64,000 nucleotides of DNA, taken from Palsa-461 sp963768185 (GTDB lineage Bacteria > Actinomycetota > Acidimicrobiia > Acidimicrobiales > RAAP-2). The stretch is from positions 1,549,701-1,613,700 of the forward strand of contig CAVYGS010000004.1 in assembly GCA_963768185.1 (NCBI GenBank), in the 5' to 3' direction. Below, in pieces: positions 26,175-34,838 of the stretch. Both the position numbers and the translations under genes were made by a program. The notes beneath the pieces were generated by a model that was not told where the DNA came from, made no database searches, and saw only the letters and a list, made by a program, of their open reading frames with translations. Numbering within the stretch: position 1 is the first letter of the stretch; every line of letters starts with the position of its first letter.

Positions 26175-27332
26175 CTAGGGATATAGGAATTTTGGTCGGT
26201 GTCGGCACGTTGTGCCTTTCATCAGCGACGATGGGAGGCAGCGATGGCAGACCGAGGCCGGCCGAAGGCAGAGCTCATCTTGAGCGACGACGAGCGAGAG
26301 ACGCTCGAGCGCTGGGCGCGTCGACCCAAGAGCGCGCAGCGCTTGGCGCTGCGCTGTCGGATCGTGCTGCTGTGCGCGTCGGGGGTCTCCAACCTCGAGG
26401 TGGCGGCCATCTTGGGCGTCAGCCCGGCGACGGTGGGCAAGTGGCGCTCGCGATTCGTCGCCGAGGGTCTGGACGGGCTGAGCGACGACCCCCGGCCCGG
26501 CGTGCCTCGCAGCATCAGCGACAACACGGTGGAGGCGGTGATCGTCAAGACCTTGGAGGAGATCCCGCTCGATGCCACCCACTGGTCGACGCGATCGATG
26601 GCCAAGGCAACGGGAATCTCGCCAGCAAGCGTCGGTCGCATCTGGTCAGCCTTCGGGCTCCAGCCCCACCGAGCCGAGTCCTTCAAGCTCTCCACTGACC
26701 CTTTGTTCGTCGACAAGGTGAAAGACGTCGTGGGTCTCTACCTGGACCCGCCCGAGCGGGCCGTGGTCCTGGCGGTCGATGAGAAGTCCCAGATCCAGGC
26801 GCTCAACCGATTCCAACCGGTCCTCCCCATGCTGCCCGGTGTCCCTGAGCGGCGGAGTCACGACTACGTGCGTCACGGCACCACGTCACTGTTCGCCGCG
26901 CTCGACACGGTGAACGGGAAGGTCATCTCCTCGTTGCACCAACGCCACCGGGCCATTGAGTTCAAGAAGTTCTTGGAGCGCATCGACGTCGAGGTGCCCG
27001 GAGACCTTGACGTCCACCTCATTCTCGACAACTACGCCACCCACAAGACCCCGGCCATCAAGCGGTGGCTGTTGCGCCACCCCCGATTCCATCTGCATTT
27101 CACCCCGACCGGATCGAGTTGGCTCAACCTGGTGGAGCGCTGGTTCGCCGAGCTGACCACCAAGAAGATCAAGCGCGGGGCCCATCTCTCGGTCGCACAC
27201 CTCAAGAGCGACATCAAAGGTTGGATCAAGACCTGGAACGAGGACCCTCGCCCCTACGTCTGGGTCAAGACCGCAGATGAGATCCTGGCTTCCCTCGCAC
27301 GGTATTGCTCACGAATCTCTGAGGCGGCACAC
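26155..27332 (+). mobile_element. IS630-type insertion sequence
   Basis: A complete element of about 1.18 kb with 23-bp terminal inverted repeats (21 of 23 matching) and one transposase gene. The outer TA at 26153-26154 and 27333-27334 fits the TA target duplication of the IS630/Tc1 group, within CTAG. The insertion falls in the stop codon of the preceding gene and regenerates TAG there. Intact ends and an open transposase suggest recent activity. Confidence 0.85.
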
Positions 27333-27335
27333 TAG
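26244..27335 (+). CDS. IS630 family transposase
   Basis: 363 residues. An N-terminal helix-turn-helix (NLEVAAILGVSPATVGKWRS, about 50-69) is followed by a second DNA-binding segment (TRSMAKATGISPASVGRIW). The DDE-type core has D in LAVDEKSQIQAL, D in LILDNYATHK and E in SSWLNLVERWF, all intact. ATG 26244 has GGGAGG five bases upstream. The stop TAG spans the right element end: TA is the target duplication and G comes from the flank, so termination depends on the CTAG target. Confidence 0.93.
   Translation: MADRGRPKAELILSDDERETLERWARRPKSAQRLALRCRIVLLCASGVSNLEVAAILGVSPATVGKWRSRFVAEGLDGLSDDPRPGVPRSISDNTVEAVIVKTLEEIPLDATHWSTRSMAKATGISPASVGRIWSAFGLQPHRAESFKLSTDPLFVDKVKDVVGLYLDPPERAVVLAVDEKSQIQALNRFQPVLPMLPGVPERRSHDYVRHGTTSLFAALDTVNGKVISSLHQRHRAIEFKKFLERIDVEVPGDLDVHLILDNYATHKTPAIKRWLLRHPRFHLHFTPTGSSWLNLVERWFAELTTKKIKRGAHLSVAHLKSDIKGWIKTWNEDPRPYVWVKTADEILASLARYCSRISEAAH
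27313..27335 (-). repeat. Right terminal inverted repeat of the IS630-type element
   Basis: Read on the minus strand it is CTAGTGTGCCGCC then TCAGAGATTC, matching the left end at 21 of 23 positions. It encodes the last residues of the transposase. Confidence 0.85.
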
Positions 27336-27351
27336 GTCCCCGGGCGGTCTC

Positions 27352-28719
27352 CTAGGCGAGACGGCGCTGGCGGCCCACGAGTTCGCGAAGGCGTACCCGT
27401 GACCCGGTACGCAGCACCGCTCGGCGATAGATGCGTGCGGCGAAGAGCGCCGTCGCGGCGGTGCCGGCGATGCTGATGAGCGCCGAGATCATGAACTGCC
27501 ACCAGTGCACCTGTCCCAACCCGACGAGGGCCGACATGCAGAACGGCGCGGTCGGTGGGAGGTAGGCGAGCACCTTGAAGAAGAGATTCGGCGTGCCCGA
27601 ACTCAGTACCGAGATCGAGTAGATGTAACCGAACAGGATGGGGAGGCTGAGCGGCAAGGCGAGCGTCTGCACCTGGTCCTGGCGCTCGGCGGTTGAGCCG
27701 GCGGCCGCGTAGACCCAGCAGTAGAAGGCGTAGCCGAGGACGAGCCAGACCAGTTCGGACAAGAGCGCCAACGGCTCGGTGCCGTGGAGCAGGTCCGATC
27801 CCACGGCCGCCCCGAGCGCGAGGGCGAACCCGACGATCAGCGCGGCCTGTCCGAGTGCGACCGCGCCGATGCCCATGACCTTGCCCCCGAGCAGCTGGAT
27901 CGGGCGGACCACTGCGAGCAGCACCTCGACAACCCGGCTCGACTTCTCCTGCATCACGCCGATCAAAATCCAGGTGCAGTACTGGGTGAGCATGAAGAAC
28001 AACAGCACGATCCCGATGATCGAGGTCCCCGGCTTCGAGCTTTTCGGGCTCGGCTCCAAGGTCCGCACCGAGAGCGGCTTGGCGTCGATGGCCCTGGTGA
28101 CCTGGCTCGGGGTCAGACCCGCCTGCTCATAGGTCCGCAGCACACCGAGGTACTCAGCCACGTCAGTGACCAGCTGGGAGTCGGCCGGCGACTGGCTGGA
28201 CGAGGCGGGCAACGTGAGGAGGATCTGGCGTGCGTCCACGATCGTGAAGTACACGCGGCCGGCGTAAAGGCCGGCCTTGGCCGCGTTCACCGAGGGTTCC
28301 GCGAAGAACTCGACCTTGTCCTGGTTGGACTGGCCGGCGGCCCGGACGAGCCCTCGGGCGCCGGGCGAAAGCTGCCCGACGACGCCGACCTTTTGGACGG
28401 ACTCAGCACTGGTCTTGTGCAGAGCGGGAATCACGATCGCGGCACCGACCCCGACGAGCATGACCAACGTGCCGACGCGGAAGATGCGTCCCCGGACCCG
28501 CTCGCGGATCTCCCGGCCGGCGATCAACCCGACTTCGCCGAACGCCGCCTCAAGAGCGCTGCCCCGGTGTCGCCGCGTGTCCACGCTCGTCGACACCACC
28601 GGGGCCTGCTCCGCCCCGCTCGCGGCACCCGCCGCTCGACGCCGTCTGCGGACGATGAAGAGCCACACCCGGAGGATCACTCCGGCACCGATGACGACGC
28701 CGATGATCACGCCCTTCAT
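27352..28719 (-). CDS. ABC-2 type (NatB-like) transporter permease
   Basis: About 455 residues. An N-terminal membrane helix (MKGVIIGVVIGAGVILRVWL) is followed by an Arg-rich segment, a second helix near 95-115, a large extracytoplasmic region, then five or so helices from about residue 245 with the CTWILIGVMQEKSSRVVEVL element typical of ABC-2/NatB exporters. ATG 28719 overlaps the stop of the corrected ATPase frame by ATGA. It probably exports a drug, a lipid or Na+ with the ATPase upstream. The divergent histidine kinase/response regulator pair may regulate it. Confidence 0.87.
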   Translation of the reverse strand: MKGVIIGVVIGAGVILRVWLFIVRRRRRAAGAASGAEQAPVVSTSVDTRRHRGSALEAAFGEVGLIAGREIRERVRGRIFRVGTLVMLVGVGAAIVIPALHKTSAESVQKVGVVGQLSPGARGLVRAAGQSNQDKVEFFAEPSVNAAKAGLYAGRVYFTIVDARQILLTLPASSSQSPADSQLVTDVAEYLGVLRTYEQAGLTPSQVTRAIDAKPLSVRTLEPSPKSSKPGTSIIGIVLLFFMLTQYCTWILIGVMQEKSSRVVEVLLAVVRPIQLLGGKVMGIGAVALGQAALIVGFALALGAAVGSDLLHGTEPLALLSELVWLVLGYAFYCWVYAAAGSTAERQDQVQTLALPLSLPILFGYIYSISVLSSGTPNLFFKVLAYLPPTAPFCMSALVGLGQVHWWQFMISALISIAGTAATALFAARIYRRAVLRTGSRVRLRELVGRQRRLA

Positions 28720-29611
28720 CCGAGAGCCTCTCGGAAGACCTCGGACAGTCGGCGGCGCGCAAAGGAGAACTCGGTGACCCGACCGGCGCGCATCGCCGCC
28801 TCGAGCACGCCGTCGCTGTCGACCGACTCCTCGAGGATCAGCCGGACCGCCCCGCCGGACACCTCCGAGACGGTGACCCCGGAAGCGATCGCGCCCAGCT
28901 CCCGGTCCGCTCTCCCTCGACTCTGACCTCGAGGCGGCGCGCGCCACGGGTTTCCAGTTCGTCGACCGTCCCCGAGGCGACCAGCCGGCCGTGGTCGATG
29001 ATGGTCACCCGGTCACAGAGGTCCTCGACCAGGTCCAGCTGGTGGCTGCTGATGAGGACGCAGCATCCCGCCCGCGCCTGGTCCACGAGGACGCGTCCGA
29101 TCGCCTCGATCCCCGTCGGGTCGAGCCCCGACAGCGGCTCGTCGAGGACGAGGAGCTCGGGGTCGTGGACCAGGGCCGCCGCCAACTGCACCCGTTGCTG
29201 GTTCCCATGGGAGAGCGTCTCCACCTTGGCGTCGCGTCGATCCGCGATGTCGAGCCGTTCGAGCCAGGTCGTCGTCGCCTGGGTGGCCGACGACGGGCTG
29301 AGCCCGTGCAGGCGACCGAGGTACTCGACCTGCTCGCCGACGTGCATCCCGGGGTACAGGCCGCGTTCCTCGGGCATGTAGCCGAAGCGGCGACGTTCCA
29401 TCTGGGTGACCGGGGTGCCATTCCACAGCACCCGGCCGGCGTCGAGGTCGGTGAGGCCGAAGATCGCTCGCATGGTCGTGGTCTTTCCGGCACCGTTGGG
29501 CCCGAGGAAGCCCACGACCTGTCCCGAGGGGACCTCGAAGGAGAGATCGTCCAGGGCCGTGATCTGGCCGTAGGCGCGGCGCAGCCCCTCCAGCTGAAGC
29601 AACCTCCCCAT
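28716..29611 (-). CDS. ABC transporter ATP-binding protein (NatA-like), one frameshift
   Basis: The frame from ATG 29611 carries Walker A GPNGAGKTTT, the signature LSHGNQQRVQLAAAL, Walker B LLVLDEPLSGLDP and the switch His in ISSHQLD. Near 28905 it slips: RVEGERTGS loses sense while the neighbouring frame gives ADRELGAIASGVTVSEVSGG and ends SEVFREALG at 28716. The span is 3n+2, so one base is missing; corrected length is about 298 residues. The corrected stop overlaps the permease ATG (ATGA), strong evidence that the longer product is the true one. Confidence 0.85.
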
Positions 29612-29817
29612 GCCTGGCAGGCTACGTCGTCGCCTCTTCGAGCTTGTGGGTCCGTTCACGCAACCTGACGTTCGGGTGCGGCCATTGGGGCAGGGACCTG
29701 GGAGTCTGGGGATAGCCCCAGGGGGCACATGCCGGGTAGCGGCATTCACTTTTGCGCGCCGGGTCCTTAGCGTTGGGGCGTGGCGGCGTCCCAGGCCCCA
29801 TGATCAGAGGAGTTCGC

Positions 29818-31212
29818 ATGCCCGCCCTCGACACCGAAGAGCACGACTCCGTGAAGCACCAGGGCCATCCTCCTTTCACCGTCCGCTCGGTCATCGAGAC
29901 CCTCGCTCGGGCTCCGATGACCAAGACGATCCTTCTCGCGCCCTTCTCCAAGCGGGCTCTGTCCGAGCTGGCGTTCACCCTGGCCGGGTCGTTCTTCGCC
30001 GGCGTTGGCTTCGCCGTTGTGGCCGCCACCATGGGCGTCGGGATTGGCTTGGCGATCACCTTCATTGGCCTCGCGGTGTTCTGCCTGGCGATCCGGTGCG
30101 CCCGCGGCGTCGCCAGGCTCCACCGGAATCTGGCCCGCGGCCTCCTCGATGAGGTCGTCCCCGAGCCCGATCCGTTCGTGGCCCGACCCGGACTGCTCGG
30201 GTGGATGCAGTCGACCCTGCGTGACCGGGTGGGGTGGCGGTCGATCGCCTACATCGCCCTCAAGGTCCCGATGTCGGTGGCGTACGTCTACTTCGGGGTC
30301 AGCGTCTGGTGGGACGCCTTTGTCTGCATCACCTATCCCTGGAACCATGGTGAGCCCCCCGTCCGGCCGGGCGAGTTCGGGGTCGTCCGAAACCTGTTCG
30401 CGCCCGGCTTCGTCCCCTTCAGCAACGGCGGGTTCTTCCGCGACCTGGGCGTGGTGTTGACCGGCCTCGTCCTGCTCCTCATCGCCCCCTGGGCGGTGCG
30501 GCTCCTCGTGTCGGTCGACAAGCTGCTCATGCGCTCGCTGCTCGGCCCCGACCCACTGAGTGCGCGGGTTCGCTCGCTCGAGCAGGCCCGGGCGCAGACG
30601 GTGGACGCCTCGGCGGCGACGCTGCGACGCATCGAGCGCGACCTGCACGACGGAACCCAGGCCCAGTTGGTCGCCCTCGCCATGCGGCTCGGGCTGGCGA
30701 AGGAGAAGCTGGCCGGCGACGACCTTGACGTCGACGCCGTTCGGGCGCTGGTGGACGAAGCGCACAGCGGGGCCAAGGAGGCGATCGTCGAGCTCCGCGA
30801 CCTGGCCCGCGGGATCCACCCGCCCGCGCTCGACACCGGCCTGGAGGCCGCGCTCGAGACGCTCGCGGCCCGCAGCACGGTGCCGACCACCCTTTCCTTC
30901 GCCCTCGGGGATCGCCCGACGCCGGCCATCGAGACGATCGCCTACTTCTGCGTCGCCGAGCTCCTGGCCAACGTGGCCCAGCACGCCCACGCGTCCCGGG
31001 CGAGCATCAGCTGCGCCCGCAACGGTGCGTGGCTTCGCCTCGTCGTGCGGGACGACGGTGTGGGTGGCGCACAGATCTCCCGCCTGGGATCGACCTCGAG
31101 CGGGCTCGCCGGCCTCGTGGAACGGGTCCGATCGGTCGACGGGCGTCTCGACATCGCCAGTCCGCCGCAGGGCCCGACCGTGGTCACCGTGGATCTCCCG
31201 ATGCACGCATGA
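29818..31212 (+). CDS. Membrane sensor histidine kinase (NarL-partner type)
   Basis: 464 residues. An N-terminal sensor region has about four membrane segments (FAVVAATMGVGIGLAITFIG; VPMSVAYVYFGVSVWWDAF; VVLTGLVLLLIAPWAVRLLV). The HisKA_3 dimerisation domain follows, with phospho-acceptor His277 in ERDLHDGTQAQLV. The HATPase domain has the N box VAELLANVAQHAHA and the G1/G2 elements DDGVGG and GSTSSGLAGL. ATG 29818 has GAGGAG about six bases upstream. It overlaps the response regulator by ATGA and is divergent from the NatAB-like exporter, so sensing of an envelope stress or exported compound is likely. Confidence 0.92.
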   Translation: MPALDTEEHDSVKHQGHPPFTVRSVIETLARAPMTKTILLAPFSKRALSELAFTLAGSFFAGVGFAVVAATMGVGIGLAITFIGLAVFCLAIRCARGVARLHRNLARGLLDEVVPEPDPFVARPGLLGWMQSTLRDRVGWRSIAYIALKVPMSVAYVYFGVSVWWDAFVCITYPWNHGEPPVRPGEFGVVRNLFAPGFVPFSNGGFFRDLGVVLTGLVLLLIAPWAVRLLVSVDKLLMRSLLGPDPLSARVRSLEQARAQTVDASAATLRRIERDLHDGTQAQLVALAMRLGLAKEKLAGDDLDVDAVRALVDEAHSGAKEAIVELRDLARGIHPPALDTGLEAALETLAARSTVPTTLSFALGDRPTPAIETIAYFCVAELLANVAQHAHASRASISCARNGAWLRLVVRDDGVGGAQISRLGSTSSGLAGLVERVRSVDGRLDIASPPQGPTVVTVDLPMHA

Positions 31213-31871
31213 CGACGACCACCCCCATCCGCGTCGCCATCGCCGAGGACTCGGCGGTGCTTCGGGACGGCCTCGTCCAGCTGCTGTCCGACCGCGGCTT
31301 CATCGTGACCGACGCGGTCGCCGACGCCGCCTCGTTGAAGGCCTCCGTCGAGCGGTTCTGTCCCGACGTGGCGGTGGTCGACGTCCGCATGCCGCCGACC
31401 TTCACCGACGAGGGCCTCCGGGCGGCGATCCAGCTGCGCCAGGAGCACGAGGGCCTCGGGGTGCTCGTGTTCTCCCAGTACATCGAGACGCACTACGCGG
31501 CCGAGCTGCTGGCCGACGACGCGACGGGCGTCGGTTACCTGCTGAAGGATCGGGTGGCCGACGTGGGCGACTTCGTGGACGCGCTCTCCCGCGTCGCGCT
31601 GGGCGGCACCGCGCTCGACCCCGAGGTGGTCACCCAGCTGCTCGGCGCGTCGAGGCGGACCGACTCGCTCGCCGGCTTGACCCCGCGCGAGCGCGAGGTG
31701 CTCAGCCTCATGGCCGAGGGGCGCTCCAACGCGGCGATCGCCGAGGCGCTGGTGGTCTCGGACGGCGCGGTCGAGAAGCACGTCGCCAACATCTTCACGA
31801 AGTTCGATCTGCCGGTCTCCCAGTCGAGCCATCGCCGGGTGCTGGCCGTCTTGCGATACCTCGACTCCTAG
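31209..31871 (+). CDS. NarL/FixJ family response regulator
   Basis: 220 residues. The receiver domain has the acidic pair E13-D14, phosphorylation site Asp58 in VAVVDVRMPP and Lys in LLKDRV. A LuxR-type helix-turn-helix follows (LTPREREVLSLMAEGRSNAA, then DGAVEKHVANIFTK). The ATG overlaps the kinase stop by four bases. Its 3' end overlaps the convergent gene at 31868 by four bases. The receiver of the cognate kinase; probable targets are the exporter genes on the other side. Confidence 0.95.
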   Translation: MTTTTPIRVAIAEDSAVLRDGLVQLLSDRGFIVTDAVADAASLKASVERFCPDVAVVDVRMPPTFTDEGLRAAIQLRQEHEGLGVLVFSQYIETHYAAELLADDATGVGYLLKDRVADVGDFVDALSRVALGGTALDPEVVTQLLGASRRTDSLAGLTPREREVLSLMAEGRSNAAIAEALVVSDGAVEKHVANIFTKFDLPVSQSSHRRVLAVLRYLDS

Positions 31872-32263
31872 GCGTGGGTAGGCCCGTCGGCTGATATCTG
31901 GTCGATGATCGATTTGCGGTCGTAGTACTCGTGCCAACGCTTGATCCGACCGGCACCGTCAACATCGAACGCGACCGCGATCTCGTACTGAACGTTCTTC
32001 TCTCCGAGCGTGAAGCTATCCACTCGTTCCATGATGACCGTGCTGTCGTTGGCGACCATCGTCTTGACGTTCCGCGAGACCGTGGGAGCGCTCGCACCGA
32101 TCTCGGTGAGAACAGCCCTTATGGCATCGACACCGCGGTGAACTCCACGGGCACCATCGGTAAAGACCGTGTCCTCACTCAAGAGCTCGAGGACACTCTC
32201 CAAATCGCCCTGCTCACGGGCGCGAAGGAAGTTACGGGCAATGGATTCGGGCGAACTGCTCAT
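31868..32263 (-). CDS. SnoaL/limonene-epoxide-hydrolase-like (NTF2 fold) protein
   Basis: 131 residues with the cone-shaped NTF2-like fold: IARNFLRAREQGDLESVLEL, then FTDGARGVHRGVDAIRAVL and IKRWHEYYDRKSI near the end. The last segment matches limonene-1,2-epoxide hydrolase relatives (RxxWHEYYD). ATG 32263 has a G-rich Shine-Dalgarno; a longer frame to 32353 is not supported. Function may be epoxide hydrolysis or isomerisation; many such proteins are uncharacterised. It converges on the response regulator. Confidence 0.8.
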   Translation of the reverse strand: MSSSPESIARNFLRAREQGDLESVLELLSEDTVFTDGARGVHRGVDAIRAVLTEIGASAPTVSRNVKTMVANDSTVIMERVDSFTLGEKNVQYEIAVAFDVDGAGRIKRWHEYYDRKSIIDQISADGPTHA

Positions 32264-32480
32264 CTTTGGCCCCCTGCAGTGGCGACAGACCAAGCCGAGG
32301 CAAAGACCGTACCTCGGGCAGTTTGAACGGCAGTCAGATCGATGAGGGCGCACCCCTGGTCCCGAAGTGCGTGTGTCCCATAGGACGATCGATCAGTCCC
32401 TCTATCGGCCGGGTCATAGGCGGGCGGGGGGCGTAAGGTCAGCCCGGCGGCCGACGCGGCAACCGGCCCCGGAGGGACTC

Positions 32481-33308
32481 ATGGGCGTGATCGACACGGG
32501 GACCGACGACCTCTTGGTCCAGGTGGACGACGGGGTGGCGGTGCTCACCATGAACCGGCCCGAACGGCGCAACGCGCTGTCGGACGCGATGGTCGCAGCG
32601 ATGAGCCGGTCGCTGGCCAACTTCGAGGTCGACGACGGCGTTGGCTGCATCGTGCTGATCGGGGCGGGCGGAGCGTTCTGTGCCGGCGGGGACGTGAAGG
32701 CCATGAACGAGCGGAGCGGAGGAACCCGCCACGACCGGTCCGGGACGCTCGACCAGCAGATCCACCTCCAGCGGCTCAGCCAGCGCGCCACCTCCGGCCG
32801 CCTCTTCGAGATGCCCAAGCCGACCATTGCCGCCATCCCTGGCGCGGCCGCCGGCGCGGGCCTCTCGTTGGCCCTCGCCTGTGACCTGCGGTATGCGGCC
32901 GAGGGCGCGATCTTGACGACGGCGTTCGCCCGGGTCGCCTTTGCCGGGGACTACGGCGGGACCTGGTTCCTCACCCGCTTGGTCGGTCCGGCCAAGGCGC
33001 GTGAGCTCTATTTCCTGTCGCCGCGGCTCACCGCCACCGAGGCCGAGGCTCTGGGCATGGTGAACGCGGTGTTCCCGGACGACCGGTTGGACGAAGAGGT
33101 GATGGCGATCGCACGCCGGCTCGCCGCGGGCCCACGCGTCGCCTACCGGTACATGAAGGAGAACCTCAACCGGGCGGTCTTCGGCGAGCTGGGGGAGTGC
33201 CTCGACATGGAGGCCGCGCACCACATCCGCACCGGCCTGACAGAGGACCACCGTGAGGCCGCAGCGGCGTTCGTGGAGAAGCGCGAGCCCAAGTTCACGG
33301 GGCGCTAG
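32481..33308 (+). CDS. Enoyl-CoA hydratase/isomerase family protein
   Basis: 275 residues of the crotonase family. N-terminal VAVLTMNRPERRNALSDAMV, oxyanion-hole segment GGAFCAGGDVKAMNER (about 60-75), second loop IPGAAAGAGLSLALACDLRY, and the catalytic region AFARVAFAGDYGGTWFLTRL where Asp replaces the first hydratase Glu. So double-bond isomerase or another crotonase chemistry is possible. ATG 32481 has GGAGGG five bases upstream. It is five bases ahead of the VOC protein gene and probably co-transcribed with it. Confidence 0.9.
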   Translation: MGVIDTGTDDLLVQVDDGVAVLTMNRPERRNALSDAMVAAMSRSLANFEVDDGVGCIVLIGAGGAFCAGGDVKAMNERSGGTRHDRSGTLDQQIHLQRLSQRATSGRLFEMPKPTIAAIPGAAAGAGLSLALACDLRYAAEGAILTTAFARVAFAGDYGGTWFLTRLVGPAKARELYFLSPRLTATEAEALGMVNAVFPDDRLDEEVMAIARRLAAGPRVAYRYMKENLNRAVFGELGECLDMEAAHHIRTGLTEDHREAAAAFVEKREPKFTGR

Positions 33309-33313
33309 GCGCC

Positions 33314-34039
33314 GTGTCGGGGGTGCGGCTCAGGCAGGTCGCGCTCGTCGCGCGCGAGCTGGAGCCCGTCGTGGCGGCGGCCCGCCGGGAGCTCGAGCTC
33401 GAAGAGGACCCGTTCTCTGACCCCGGCATCTCGGTGTTCGGGCTGCACAACGCGGTGATGGCTGTCGGCGACACCTTCTTGGAGGTGGTCTCGCCGGTCC
33501 AGGAGGGCACGACGGCTGGCCGCTACCTCGAGCGCCGGGGCGGCGATGGCGGGTACATGGCCATCTTCCAGGTGGAGGACCTCGCCGCGGCGCGCGCCCG
33601 GATCGACGCGCTCGGCATCCGGGTCGTCTGGCGTTCCGACCAATCCGACATCGCCGGCACCCACCTGCACCCGAGGGACGTGCCCGGCGCCCTCGTCTCG
33701 ATCGACTGGGCCTCACCGCCCGAGTCGTGGCGCTGGGCCGGCCCCTCGTGGACCGGGGGAGCGCCCACGCATCGCCGAGGCGGGATCACCGCCGTCACCG
33801 TGCAGACGGCTCAGCCGCGCGAGCTCGCGGCCCAGTGGGGCGCGGTGCTCGGACGGGAGTCCCTGGAGGTCGAGGGCGGCGCTGCGATCGCGCTGGATGG
33901 TGGCGAGGTGCGTTTTGTTCCCGAGCGCGACGGACGCGGCGAAGGCATCTGCGAGATCGAGGTCAACGTGCCCGGCGGTTGGGAGCGCCGGTGCGCGCTG
34001 GGCGGCATCAACGTGGTCATCGGACCGATCGGGGGCTGA
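33314..34039 (+). CDS. VOC (glyoxalase-like) family protein
   Basis: 241 residues in two glyoxalase-like halves. The first has RQVALVARELEPVVAAARRE and MAVGDTFLEVVSPVQEGTTA; the second starts GGITAVTVQTAQPRELAAQW and ends ICEIEVNVPGG. The metal ligands typical of glyoxalase I are not obvious, so the role may be binding or isomerisation. GTG 33314 lies five bases after the crotonase stop, suggesting coupling to acyl-CoA metabolism. Confidence 0.8.
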   Translation: MSGVRLRQVALVARELEPVVAAARRELELEEDPFSDPGISVFGLHNAVMAVGDTFLEVVSPVQEGTTAGRYLERRGGDGGYMAIFQVEDLAAARARIDALGIRVVWRSDQSDIAGTHLHPRDVPGALVSIDWASPPESWRWAGPSWTGGAPTHRRGGITAVTVQTAQPRELAAQWGAVLGRESLEVEGGAAIALDGGEVRFVPERDGRGEGICEIEVNVPGGWERRCALGGINVVIGPIGG

Positions 34040-34056
34040 GCAGCCGGGTCGGCGTG

Positions 34057-34770
34057 TTACCCGTCGGCTCTCAGCCGGAAGAACAAGAACCGGGGTCTGG
34101 TGGCGATCTTCTCGTATGCGGCCGCATCCCGGTCGCGTAGCTCGGGGAGGGGGAGCGGCTCGACGAGCTTCTCGATCACGAAGCCGGAGGAGGTCATGGA
34201 ATCGGTCATCGCGGTGAGCGGTCGGCGCCAGAAGGTGACCTCGTACTCGGCCGAGCCTCTCTGCCACCGCTCGGTGATCTGCTTGGTGGCGAAGTAGTCG
34301 TCGGGGCAGAGCTCCCAGTCCATGGTGGGGTGGTGGGTCGAGAAGACGACCGCGCCGGCGGGGGCCAGCACCCGGTGGAACTCGCCGAAAATCTGCCGCC
34401 ACTCCTTGACGTAGTGCAGGACCAGGGAGGCGACCACCAGATCGAAGCTGTGATCGGTGGCGAAGGCCAGGGGCTGGGCCACGTCGGCGACGACCAGGCG
34501 TGCCCTGTCGCCGATCCGGCTCCGGGCGAGCGAGATCATCTGGTCGCTGACGTCGAACGCGGTCACCGTGGCCCCGTGGTCGACCAGCCAGGCGGTGAGC
34601 ACCCCGGCCCCGCACCCGACCTCGAGGATGCGGCGCCCGCTCACCTCTCCGAGCAGGGCGATCGTGGCCGGCCGTTCGTAGTAGGCGTTGAAGGGGCTGC
34701 TGGCGTTGTGGGCGGCGTAGTCGGCCGCCATCGCGTCGTACTGCTCGGCACTGCGGGTCCCGTCGTCCAT
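34057..34770 (-). CDS. Class I SAM-dependent methyltransferase
   Basis: 237 residues. Motif I is ILEVGCGAGVL, motif II surrounds AFDVSDQM, post-I is ARLVVADVAQPL, then LVVASLVLHYVKEW and the motif III-like VLAPAGAVVFSTHHP. UbiE/Methyltransf_11-like small-molecule enzyme. It converges on the VOC gene and is divergent from the secreted GH99-like protein by 68 bp. The substrate cannot be deduced. Confidence 0.9.
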   Translation of the reverse strand: MDDGTRSAEQYDAMAADYAAHNASSPFNAYYERPATIALLGEVSGRRILEVGCGAGVLTAWLVDHGATVTAFDVSDQMISLARSRIGDRARLVVADVAQPLAFATDHSFDLVVASLVLHYVKEWRQIFGEFHRVLAPAGAVVFSTHHPTMDWELCPDDYFATKQITERWQRGSAEYEVTFWRRPLTAMTDSMTSSGFVIEKLVEPLPLPELRDRDAAAYEKIATRPRFLFFRLRADG

Positions 34771-34838
34771 CGGGGCCTCATCGTGCCACCTGGAGGTGCC
34801 GATTCGCCGGACCGCATCGCGGGAAGAATCCGGTCCGC

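Noticed and set aside
26171..26190. ATTCCTA/TAGGAAT hairpin as a transcription terminator
   Set aside because: No T-run follows and it lies within the IS end before the transposase; an IS-internal control or binding element is more likely.
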